In this document: piece after piece, positions 11,739 through 21,274 of the stretch
How the letters are laid out: the number at the start of each line of letters is the position of its first letter
How positions within the stretch are numbered: position 1 is the stretch's first letter
Assembly (NCBI GenBank): GCA_016271365.2
Contig: CM057458.1
Coordinates: forward strand, 198,930,501-198,994,500
DNA from: Neoceratodus forsteri
Lineage: Eukaryota > Chordata > Ceratodontiformes > Ceratodontidae
Length of the DNA: 64,000 bases
Direction of reading: 5' to 3'
Position numbers and translations under genes: made by a program
The notes under the pieces: model-generated
Seen by the model: only the letters and a program-made list of their open reading frames with translations
Told to the model about the DNA's origin: nothing
Databases searched by the model: none

Positions 11739-13897
11739 ATGTTGGCGCGCTTGTGCAGCCAACATCTTGCGAGTAGTGCAGCTTTGGAGGCGCAGTCACT
11801 GTTGGGTGAATGCCGGGCACACAATAGTAGGTGCGTCCCTCATTCCCCAATCAGCTTTCATGCCAGCGCCACAGCATGCATACATAATGTGGCGAGTATC
11901 TGAAGAAAAGGTCCGCTGTAATCCGAAAGCAAAGCTCATCAGACACAGCAGACCTTCCTGGCCATGATCACGACACATTGTGAATGTAGCAGCCCAACTG
12001 CTGACTTTGGGGTGCCCTAATCCCTGCTGGCTTCCCATGCCCCAAATGTATGCCGGTGGGGACCCACTCCCTGTTGGCATAAAGCACTCTCCCCATTTGT
12101 TATATGCTGAGGGGTGCCCAATCCCTCAGCTCTCCTGCCCCCCCGTCTCTTGTGGCCGATGGGGGTGCCTAACTCTGCCGGCAAATTAACCCCTTGTGTG
12201 TGCTGATGAGGGTGTCCAGTCCCCGTCGGCTGCAGCAACCTCTAAACAGTTAGGTGGCATGCTGGGAGCCCACGCCAGCATGCCAAACACCCTGTAAAAC
12301 AAAACTGTCCCACAATTTTTTTTCTTTCACCCTGTAATACAAAACAGTCCCTCATAGTCTCCCTACCCACCACCCACACCCACTCACTGAGCACCTGCCT
12401 CCCCACCCCTCATCCCATACTTACCTCTGGAGTCTGGCGCGATGATCTTCAGTGGACCGGGAACATGTCTGCACTCTTCAAAGCCGACCATGAACTGAGG
12501 AAATGCCGGTAAGCTGCATAATGCAATAAATAGGGTTTTTTCAACTTTGATGCATATCTCAGGCATTTTTTAGCATTTTTGCACCAAATTTTTAACATGG
12601 GGTTTTTGGGACCCCTCCTCATGAATTCTGTCACTGTTATGACATTAATCAGTCCCAAAAAGTGATTTCACAGCCACTGTGTGGAATCACCTTTCAGGAC
12701 AGACTAACGCAAGAACAGTGGCAGTGTTCATGAGGTGGGCTCTCAAAAAGCCTATGTTGCAAATCTGGTGGAAGAAATCCAAAAACATGGCTGTTTTACA
12801 AGCGTGCATTGCGCAGTTGCTACGTACGCTTGTAACTTCACGAATTCACAATATTTTCATGCCAGATTTTCACCATTGTCATTTTTCTACACCTCCTTGT
12901 GAACAGTACAGCTGTCATTTTTCATATCCTGGCTGAAATGTGTTTCCGCACGTCTGGCGCACAATGGCACAGTCACTGTGGGAAATCAGTGTTTGGGGCA
13001 TATTACAAAAATGATAGTGATACTGTTCATGAGCAGAGGTCCTAAAATGCCTATGTTGAAAATTTGGTGACAATACTCCATAAAATGACTGTGTTATGAG
13101 TGTGCATTGAGCAGTTGCTACGCACACTCGTAACTTCGCGAATTCGCAATATTTTCATGCCAGATTTTCAACATTGTCATTTTTCTACACCTCCTTGTGA
13201 ACAGTACAGCTGTCATTTTTCACATCCTGGCTGAAATGTGTTTCCGCACTTCCGGCGCACAATAGCACGGTCGCTGTGGGAAATTGGTGTTCGGGGCAGA
13301 TTACGAAAATGACAGTGACACTGTTCATGAGCAGAGGTTGTAAAATGCCTATGTTGAAGATTTGGTGATGATACTCCATAAAATGACTGTGTTACGAGTG
13401 TGCATTGCGCAGTTTGCACACACGCTCATAATGTGCATTTGTAATATTTTCACTCTGGATTTTCATCATTGGCATTTTTCCACACCTCTTGATGAACAGC
13501 ACAGATGTCATTTTATATATCCTGCCCAAAATGTGTTTTTGCACGTCCAGCGCAGAATAGCGCGGTCGCTGTGCGAAATCTCTTTTTGGGACAGTTTGAG
13601 GAAATGACAGTCACACTGTACATGAGCAGAGGTGCTAAAATGCCTATGTTGAAAATTGGGTCCCGAAAGTCCATAAAATGACTGTGTTACAAGCATGCAT
13701 TGCGCATTTCCCACGCACCCTTGTAACTTTGCAAATTTGCAATATTTACATGCCACATTTTCAACACTGTCATTTTTTTACACCTCCTATGAACAGTACA
13801 GCTGTCATTTTTCACATCCTGCCCAAAATGTGTTTCCGCACTGCAATACCAAAGCCAATGCCAGCCTGACAACATTCGGCATTGACAAATGCTTGTT
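11739..13897 (+). mobile_element. HH family copy A (2.16 kb), inserted in CR1-b
   Basis: The 5' end is a hairpin, ATGTTGGC...GCCAACAT, preceded by TTTTT. The 3' end is ACATTCGGCATTGACAAATGCTTGTT, which contains the hairpin GCATT-GACA-AATGC. The CR1 sequence continues on both sides ('gggtccagtcattttt' and 'aatgtcattataagtgacattgc'), so both ends are precise. Internally there is a head with GGGGTGCCC...CCCCGTCGGC modules (11990-12240), a conserved block near 12410-12490, and an array of units of about 298 bp (12780-13860). No protein-coding signature was found. The mechanism is unknown; hairpins, T-run targets and a central tandem array recall Helentron-associated elements, but this is only a hypothesis. 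Confidence 0.8.
12780..13860. repeat. Tandem array of about 298-bp dyad-symmetric units in HH copy A
   Basis: The string AAAATGACTGTGTTA recurs near 13083, 13380 and 13676, with a diverged start near 12785. Each unit carries both 'acagctgtcattttt' and 'aaaatgacagtgacactgttcatgag', and an inner dyad such as GAGTGTGC...GCACACTC. A unit can therefore fold on itself. Confidence 0.75.
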
Positions 13898-14860
13898 AAT
13901 GTCATTATAAGTGACATTGCAGAGGGACTGGAAGAAAAAGTATGCCTCTTTGCAGACGACACAAAGATCTGCAATAGGGTTGATACACGGGGGTGGAAAG
14001 GATAAGAAGGGACTTGGCAAAATTGGAGGAATGGTCAGAAGTATGGCAGCTTGGATTCAATGCAAAGAAGTGCAAGGTAATGCACCTGGGAAACAAAAAC
14101 CCAGGGGATGAGTACACAATGGGGTGGGGAGGTGGTAACAACAACAAAAGTGGATAATCACATCAGATAACCTAAAGTTTAGCGAGCAATGTAAGAAGGC
14201 AGTAGGGATGGCTGGGGGGATACTGGGATGTATAGGGAAAGGCATCACCAGTAGAAAACAAGAAGTTGTTATCCCTCTGTACAGACAATTGGTGAGACCC
14301 CATTTGGAGTACTACATCCAATTCTGGGGACCCCATCTCCGCAAAGACATAGACAGGGTGGAGACTGTCCAGAGGAGGGCAACCAAAATTATGCAGAGTC
14401 TGCATCAGAAGACAATGAAGAAAGACTAAAGGAACTAAAGAAGTATAGCCTCAAGGAAAGGAGGGAGAGGGGGGACATGATAGTAACTTTTAAGCACCTC
14501 AGTGGAATCAACAAAGTCCAAGAGGATAGCATCTTTCAGAAAAAGAGATGTGCAAGAACCTAGCAGCACAAATTGAAGATGGGGGGAGGGGAGAATGGCT
14601 CAGGGGCAATGTGAGGAAGTATTTTTTCACAGAGTGGGTGGTGGACATATGGAACGGCCTTCCTGAGGAGGTTGTGGGGTCAAAAAAAGTGGGAGAATTC
14701 AAGAATGCATGGGACAGACAAAAAGCAATTCTTGTGGGGGGTAGGAAGGAATAGGCTGTTGGTTAACTAGTGTCTGCAGCTGATCCAGTAGGTATGGAAA
14801 TGGGCAGACTAGGTGGGCCAAGTGGTCCTTATGTGCCATCAAAGTCTATGTTTCTGTGTT

Positions 14861-15210
14861 TTTAAATGCTGCAAGGAGGACCAGTGGCATGCTGGTGTAC
14901 ACTGGCAGAGGTATCATTAGCAAAAGGCGTGAGGTGGTGATGCCATTATATAATGCACTAGTGAGGCCTCACCTACAGTATTGTGTGCAATTCTGGAGGC
15001 TGCAACTGCGCAAGGACATTGACAGGGTGGAGGCAGTCCACAGAAAGGCAACCAAGATGGTACATGACTTGTAACACAGACCATATCAGGAGAGATTAAA
15101 GGACCTCAATGTGTACTCACTGGAGAAAAGGAGGGAGTGGGGGAACATGATAGCTACGTTCAAGTACCTCAGGGGCATAAATAAGGTGCAGGGGCGGACA
15201 TCTTTCAATG
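14861..15210 (+). pseudogene. CR1-type LINE 3' coding fragment (CR1-c)
   Basis: Translation gives GMLVYTGRGIISKRREVVMPLYNALVRPHLQYCVQFW, then DIDRVEAVHRKATKMV, the C-terminal region of CR1 ORF2. It starts directly after the tail of CR1-b and lacks its own 3' UTR; it ends at 15210, where a short HH-type end follows. Confidence 0.85.
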
Positions 15211-15218
15211 CATCAAAT

Positions 15219-15243
15219 GCTCAACATTGACAAATGCTTGTTT
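15219..15243 (+). repeat. Isolated HH-family 3' end (copy F)
   Basis: Only about 20 nt of the terminal motif (CATTGACAAATGCTTGTTT) are present, between a CR1 fragment and a piece of the hAT-linked tandem repeat. No HH body lies upstream. See also 30208-30232. Confidence 0.6.
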
Positions 15244-15325
15244 CTCAAGTCCCAGAAATTATCTATATTTTCTACATGCCCCTGAACTATGTCGGTCTCC
15301 CGCCAGAGAAACAGCACCTCTAAGT
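15244..15325 (+). repeat. Partial unit of the hAT-linked tandem repeat
   Basis: It matches the third unit at 5083-5165 (CCCAGAAATTAT..., GTCGGTCTCCCGCC, GCACCTCTAAGTT), displaced about 10 kb from the main array. Confidence 0.75.
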
Positions 15326-16920
15326 TACATAGAAACATAGAATTTGAGGGCAGATAAGGACTGCGTGACTCATCCAATCTGCCCATTTCTCCCTGCCTAC
15401 ACTGTTACTGCAGTCTGTGCTCGACCTACAACTCTTTCTCCTTTCCTCTTCCGTTTCACTATCACTCTCTTGTGATTATCCCATGCATTCTTGAACCCCA
15501 CCACTGTTTTCGCTCCCACCACCTCTGCTGGAAGGCTGTTCCAGGAATCCACCACTCTTGCTATGAAGAGGTACTTCCTCACATCTCTCCTGAATCTACC
15601 CCCCTACAGCTTCATAGCATGACCCCTTGTTTTTGAGCACCTTTTCTTCTGAAAAATACTTCCCTCCTGTACCATATTTACCCCTGTGAGATATTTAAAG
15701 GTCTCTGTCATGTCTCCCCTCTCCCTTCTTTGTCCCAGGGTATACATATTGAGATCCTTTAGTCTCTTCTTGTAGGACTTTTGATGCAGGCCTTAGTTGC
15801 ACCATTTTACTTGTCCTCCTCTGGACTGCCTCCACTCTGTGTCCTTCTGGACATGTGGTCTCCAGAACTGGACATAGTACTGTAGGTGGGGTCTTTTTTT
15901 TGTACACTGTATTTGTGCTCCAGAGGACCAGGGCTTCTCTCTGGAGTACCCACATGTTCTCTTCCTCTACTCCCAGCCTGAAACTGACCCTCCAGTCACC
16001 CTCCCTGTCCCACGGACTCATCCAGCCCCCGAGGGTGGGTCTGCCCCCCCCCTTGGCAGCCTTACCTGTGATTAGAGGGATGGCCATGGGGTCAGGGTAA
16101 GGGTTGAGAGATCTGGTGAGGCTAGGTCTAGCAGCTGGATGTGGGGATTGGTCCTTGGGGTCTCCATTGCCTCCACTGGTCCACAGAGGTTTTTCCTTTG
16201 TTACGCCACCTTGAGTGCAGACGTGCAATGACATCTGAGCACAATGTGCTGACGTCCACCATCGCTGTGCCCCATAAAATTGGCACCACTTGTGCAGGGC
16301 CCCTAGTCTCCATTGGTGGCCACTAGTGAGTGATGTGAGCCCCAGTGCCCACCCCGAAAAGGCAGAGTAGTCATTTGGACCCTAAATCCCCTCCCTCCCC
16401 CGCTGGCCTACAATGACCAGAGTCCGTTCCCAAACCCGGGTCGCCGGCATGGCACGAGGTGTGGCATCCAGTGCCTCAACTCTCAGTACCACCGGGCCAG
16501 CTCTAGGTGGTGTCTTACCATAGCTCTAGACAGAAGCAATACAACCTCCATCTTTCTGCTGGTGATAGTCCTCTGTATGCACCCCAGAATCCCACTAGCC
16601 CTCCCTAGGGTCTTGTCTCACTACCTGGCCACCTTTAGGTCATCTGATATGATTACCCCAGGTCTCTTTCCTGGTTGGTGGTCGTGAATACCACTCCACC
16701 CATTTTGTATTCTGCACCTGGATTTCTGTGCCCGGCATGCATTATTTTGTACATATTTGTATTGAAACCCAGCTGCTGTACCCTTGACCACTCCTCCAGT
16801 TTTTGCGGGTCTCTACTCATCCCTTCCATCCCCCTGGAGTATCCACCCTATTGCAGATTTTGGTGTCATCTGCAAAGAGGCAGACTTTCCCTTCCAGCTC
16901 CTCTGCAATGTCACTTATAA
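15326..16920 (-). mobile_element. CR1-type LINE 3' part (CR1-d), split by a SINE-like retroposon
   Basis: The CR1 3' end is at 15326 on this strand ('acatagaaacatagaatttgagggcag'). Reverse-strand ORF2 C-terminal sequence follows (RKYLFIARVVDSWNSLPAEVV, 15397-15582). The element is interrupted at 15896-16503 and continues to RT sequence near 16900. It is 5' truncated and full of stops. Confidence 0.85.
15896..16503 (-). mobile_element. 608-bp retroposon with tRNA-like head (SINE-like), inserted in CR1-d
   Basis: It is flanked by a 13-bp target duplication, TAGGTGGGGTCTT (15883-15895) and TAGGTGGTGTCTT (16504-16516). Poly-T at 15896 marks the poly-A tail of a minus-strand retroposon. Read on the minus strand it starts GAGCTGGCCCGGTGGTAC, with a box A-like TGGCCCGGTGGTA and about 65 nt later a box B-like GGGTTTGGGAACG. 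The body has no known coding sequence. A related head occurs at 57050-57120. It is long for a SINE, so the body may be a composite. Confidence 0.75.
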
Positions 16921-18046
16921 AAATAGGAGATGGTCCATATATTAAAGCCAACTAAAATTACTCTTGGTGATGCTAGCAGTTTAGTATACAGAGCGACTAA
17001 GAGGGAGAAGTGTATATTCTTAACATAACTGTAGCCAAGCAACAGTCTGCTCTGAAAATAATGGCCAGGAATACCTACAGGGGAAGAGAGAAAAAAGAAA
17101 AGACTGAAACACACATGCAGCATTGTTTCTGTACAATGCCACCTGTTTACTCTTTAACAACCCTGTAGATAAAGTATATTTTTACTATATGAAAAAAGTG
17201 GCACCAAGTGACGCCAAACCTTACAACTAGTTGCATCTCAGGCCACTGTGACAGAAGTGTCTGGATATCTTTACTCATGATGGAGCATGATGCTGGACAT
17301 CGGTGTTGCAGAAGTGTTAGAGGGGTATTACAGAGCTGTGATGCTAGTGTAGGTAAGGTGATTTAGTGGTGTAAGTACTGTGTGAAAGTTAAACTCCGCA
17401 AGTGGAATTCAAGTGGCATTACCTGTTATATGTTCATGTATTTTTTAGCACATTCTGCCAATTAGTAATTTCTAAAGTATCCACAATAAATGTTAACCTG
17501 CTAAACCACATTTATCCAGCTTAATTAGATTCCAGGACATATTTGCTTTGGTATGCATGCTAATCTTGAGTGCATACCTGCAGTAGCAGTGGAGCTGTAA
17601 AGAGCTAAACATTTTGAAAATGTTCACAGAATTTAGCAAATAAATTGTGACATTTTGAACTCCTGTAACTTACAATATGTATAACCAATTGCCTCTTTAT
17701 AAAATGGGTAGGAAAATCCAGGATCCTGATTGGTTGTTACCTGTACATTAGATCTGTCTAATGCACAGGTGAAAACAAATGCTGCCAACCTGGATGAAGT
17801 ACACATTCAAAATAATTCTGTCAACAAAATGTTTACTTTTCATTTAGCCTTCATCTTGGTTTCTCAAAGAGAGGACATACAACAGAAACACCAGTAAACT
17901 TCCTAACAAACTCTGTTTCTTTCATCTAATGTTTCTGTTTTTCTTTTATTTAGATTCTTTATTTACTTATTTTTTCTTTTGACATTTGGAATTAAAATTA
18001 CAGATTTTTATTATAAAAAAATCTACAGCTAGGGAGGCACCAGTAG
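16921..18046. other. AT-rich intervening sequence, nothing recognised
   Basis: About 1.1 kb without long open frames, without clear inverted repeats and without homology that I recognise to the LINEs around it. Confidence 0.5.
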
Positions 18047-18137
18047 GACATAGAAACATAGAAGCTGTTGGCAGAAAAGGACCTCCTGACCCACCTTAGC
18101 TGCCCTAAAGTCCCTATCTACTGTGCCACTGTAGACC

Positions 18138-19298
18138 CTAATTGATCTCCGGTCTCCCTTCCCCCAACCCTATTACTAAGGTCACCCTGTATCTATCCCA
18201 TGCACATTTGAAACCTGTTACTGTTTTGGTACCCACCACCTCTGCTGGGAGTCTGTTCCAGATGTCCATCACCCTTTCCATAAAGAAATATTTCCTCACA
18301 TCCCCTCTAAGTCTGCTCCCTTTCAGCTTCATAACATGCCCCCTTGTCCTTTAACAACTTTTTCTGTGAAAAATTCCACCTTCTTGTACCTTATTGATAC
18401 CTGTGAGATATTTGAATGTTTCTATCATGTCTCCCATTTCTCTCCTTTCATCCAGTGAATACATATTTAACTCCTTGAGTCTTTCCTCTTAGGGCTTCTG
18501 ATGCAGGCCATGCACCATTTTGGTTGCCCTTCTATGTACTGCCTCCACCCGATAGATGTCTTTCCTAAGATGGGACTTCCAGAACTGGGAACAGTATTCC
18601 AGGTGGGGCCTCATAACTGATCTATACCGCGGCGATACTACTTCCCTATTTCTGCTAGTGATATCCCTCTCTATGCACCCCAGCATTCTACTGGCCTTTC
18701 CCTGTAACTCATCACACTGCTTTGCTACCTTCAGGTCATCAGATATGATGACCCCCAGACCCCTTTCCTGTTTTGTGGTTGTTAACACCCCCTCCCCAAA
18801 TGATACATTGCCCTTGGATTTCTGTGCCCCATGTGCATAATTTTGCACTTTTTGGTGTTGAAGCACAGTTGCCAAACTTTTGACTAGTCTTCCAGCTTTT
18901 TCAAATCTTCCCCCATTTTTCCCATCCCACATAGTGTGTCCACTCTGTAGCAGATTTTTGTGTCATCCGCAAACAGGCATACCTTTCCTTCCAGCCCCTC
19001 CGCAATGTCATTAATAAAGACATTGAAGAGGACCGGTCCCAGTACTGACCCCTGAGGCACCCCTCTGATTACCTTACCATCTCCTAAGTGAACTCCATTC
19101 ACCACCACCCTCTGAGTTCTGTTACTTAGCCAACTTCGTACTCATTTTACTATCTTTGGACCCACTCCCAGGCTGCCCAGCTTGTTTACCAGTCTTCTGT
19201 GTGGAACGATGTCGAGATCCAGGTAGGCCACATCCACCACACCTCCCTGATCCACCTCCCTGGTAACCCAGTCAAAGAACTCTTATCAGGTTTGTTTG
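18138..19298 (-). pseudogene. CR1-e ORF2, RT and C-terminal part
   Basis: Minus-strand translation gives [43 protein letters not shown] (FADD at about 18962-18973, catalytic pair intact), VMRPHLEYCSQFWK, YRVEAVHRRATKMVHGLHQK and RKYFFMERVMDIWNRLPAEVV. This is the normal order of CR1 RT motifs B and C and the C-terminal domain. It is divided between frames by small indels. The upstream RT part lies at 20486-21050 beyond the inserted LINE (for example LSLPLTALFKISLDT and DWRRANVVPLHK). Confidence 0.85.
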
Positions 19299-20260
19299 GC
19301 AAGATCTCAGTGCAGCTTTGGATAAGGGCTTACCTGTGGACATAATTTATCTAGATTATGCGAAAGCTTTTAACACTGTATCCCAAAAGATACTGGTCGA
19401 GCATCTAATTAAGCTTAAAATTCACCCTTGCATTATAAACTGGATAATATCCTGGTTAGAAAACAGGAGGAAGTATGTTTCCATAAGAGGTTTCAAATCC
19501 TCTTTTGGCACAATTACAAGTGGTGTTCCCCAGGGCTTGGTCCTGTGTCCTACACTGTCTGAAATCATGATAAGTTCTATGCAGTCACAACAATATGTGT
19601 GGATTACTAAATATGCCGACGACTGTAAACTGGGAGGAATTATTAACAATCACCAGTCAGCTTGTGAGATGCAGTCAGTGTGAAAGTTCCTAGAAGCCTG
19701 GGCCAACAAAAATAAAATGCAGTTTAATGTATCCAAATGTAAAGTCATGCACCTGGGGAAAAAGAAACCTATGCCATCAATATATGCTAAATAACGTGGT
19801 CCTAAATAAAACTGAATGTGAAAAGGACTGAGGTATACTGGTCTCAAATAAACATACCAGGAGTATAGTTAATAAGTGCAACAAACTAATAGGTTGTATA
19901 TTAAGAAATATAAAAAGTAGAGAACCCGAAGTCCTGATGCCATTGTACACCAGTCTTACCAGACCAAATATGGAATATTGTGCCCCCTTCTGGGCTCCCC
20001 AATCAATTGGGGGTCAAAAATTAATCGAAGGAATGCAAAGAAAATTTACAGAAAGGATAAGAAACTATAAGGACCTGGATTACTCTTACAGATTACAAAA
20101 GCTGGGTCTATATTCCACAAACCATAGACAACTTAGAGGAGATTTATGTCTGACCTACAAAGCGATACACAATGATGCTTTATTTGAAATAATTGGCTTA
20201 ACCAAACAAACTAACACTAATAACAAGATCTCACGAATACAAAATAAAGGCAGATATTAA
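19299..20260 (+). pseudogene. RT and C-terminal fragment of the inserted CR1/L3-like LINE
   Basis: The first frame (19318-19683) gives PVDIIYLDYAKAFNTVSQ (motif A; KAFD reads KAFN), then TITSGVPQGLVLCP (motif B) and ITKYADDCKLGG (motif C, YADD intact at about 19612-19623). Stops follow, and the C-terminal region is open at 19937-20260 (LMPLYTSLTRPNMEYCAPFW, then LRGDLCLTYKAIHND). The sequence is distinct from the surrounding CR1 family, with more charged codons and an AT-rich composition. Confidence 0.85.
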
Positions 20261-20485
20261 CAGGACTGAAAAACGAAATTCCTAGTTCACACAGAGAATA
20301 GTCACTCCCAGGAGTAGTCTACCATCCAGAATTGCGATAAGTGAAACAATAACTTTTAAAAACAGACTAGATAAACATATGGGAAATCAGAGATACTATT
20401 TCCACCAGTAAAATTGGTGGCGAGTTCAAAATAGATTCACCTTCAGAACTCGTACCCTGTTCTATGATTCTATAATTCTATGATC
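19299..20485 (+). mobile_element. CR1/L3-like LINE of a different family, inserted in CR1-e
   Basis: A 5'-truncated plus-strand LINE starting inside RT. The 3' end has the repeat tail TTCTATGATTCTATAATTCT, typical of CR1-group 3' ends. The flanks read AAGATCTC before 19305 and GATCTCC after the tail, a likely 6-bp target duplication inside the CR1-e sequence. Confidence 0.8.
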
Positions 20486-20644
20486 TCTCCCATGTGAGCC
20501 CATACTGCCTGAGATCCTGTAATCCACTAGTTTTAAGGTATTCCCCAATCCTTTCTTTCAGTAGTGTTTCCATAACTTTGCCCACCACTGAAGTCAGGCT
20601 TACAGATCAGTAGTTTCCTGTCTCCTCCCTATTCCCACGTTTAA

Positions 20645-20848
20645 ACATTGAAACACAGAAGCCGTTGTCAGAAAAGAACTTCCTGACCCACCTAGTTTTC
20701 CCTAAGGTCCCTACCTAGTGTCCTACCATAGACCCTAATTGATCTCTGCCCCCCCAGCCCTGTTACTAAGGTTCCCCTGTGTCCATCCCATGCATGTTTG
20801 AAACCTGTTACCATTTCAGTACCCATCACCTCTGCTAGGAGTCTTTTG
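20645..20848 (-). mobile_element. Short CR1 3' fragment inserted in CR1-e
   Basis: A 5'-truncated CR1 tail of about 200 bp ('cattgaaacacagaagccgttgtcag...' up to the VVGTEMVTGFKHAWD-like region). The host CR1-e reads straight across it ('ccctattcccac' to 'ttttgtgcagagggaccac'). A short T-run is shared at both borders. Confidence 0.7.
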
Positions 20849-21274
20849 TGCAGAGGGACCACATTTGCCCTCCTCCAGTCTCCTGAAACTTCCCTCGTAT
20901 CCAGTGATATTTTGAACAGAGCTGTCAAAGGCAGAGACAGTTCTTCCTTTAGTTCCTTTGGTATCCTGAGGTAAAGCCTGTCTGGCTCCATTGCCTTGTC
21001 TGCTCCTAGTTTTGGTAGTTCCCTGAGGACTCTCTCCTTCATAAAAGGGCTAGTGTCTTCCTCCCTTCCCCTAATGCCCTTTCCCCTACTTGTGGCCCAT
21101 CACCAGTCCCGTCCTTTGTGAATATTGAACAAAAGTACTTGCTCAATACAGCTGCTTTATTCTGGTCCTCATCCACACTTACCCCCTTTCCCTTTTAGAC
21201 TTGCTATCCCTGCCTTGCTTTTCTGCTCTTCACTTATGTACCTAAACAATGTTTTATCTCCCTTTCTAAATGAC

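Larger units (their letters stand above)
9440..14755 (+). pseudogene. CR1 ORF2: endonuclease and RT, interrupted twice
   Basis: The endonuclease starts near 9465 (STNAHSLGNKLPELVALMEE, then DIMAVTETWYT). It continues with GVVYRPPSQGEEM, LIGDLNMPDVNW and LDFRRADF; the longest clean stretch is 9802-10170. A MITE (10371-10737) splits the linker. The RT resumes at 10860-11735 with KAMGPDGIHP, NYRPVSLISVVGK, MAYLNFSKAFDTVP and [14 protein letters not shown] copy A interrupts it there, and RT continues at 13898 with the FADD motif at 13949-13960 and the CR1 C-terminal region (LVRPHLEYYIQFWG..., about 14290). In-frame stops (for example in the EN after TWYT) show it is inactive apart from the insertions. 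Confidence 0.9.
8205..14860 (+). mobile_element. Near full-length CR1-type LINE (CR1-b), split by a MITE and by HH copy A
   Basis: Removing the two insertions (10371-10737 and 11739-13897) leaves about 4.1 kb with ORF1 (8408-9262), ORF2 (about 9440-14755) and a short 3' UTR. The UTR ends in the CR1-type block 'ggcagactaggtgggccaagtggtcc...' near 14800-14855. The minus-strand CR1-h copy at 21275-24470 is colinear and closely related, so the empty sites of both insertions can be read by comparison. Confidence 0.9.
18047..21274 (-). mobile_element. CR1-type LINE (CR1-e), split by a LINE and by a CR1 3' end
   Basis: The 3' end is at 18047 ('acatagaaacatagaagctgttggcag'). RT and C-terminal coding sequence runs to 19298, is interrupted by a plus-strand LINE (19299-20485), resumes at 20486, is interrupted again by a 3' fragment of another CR1 (about 20645-20848), and ends near 21270. 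The interruptions are recognised because the CR1 sequence is colinear on both sides. Confidence 0.85.
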
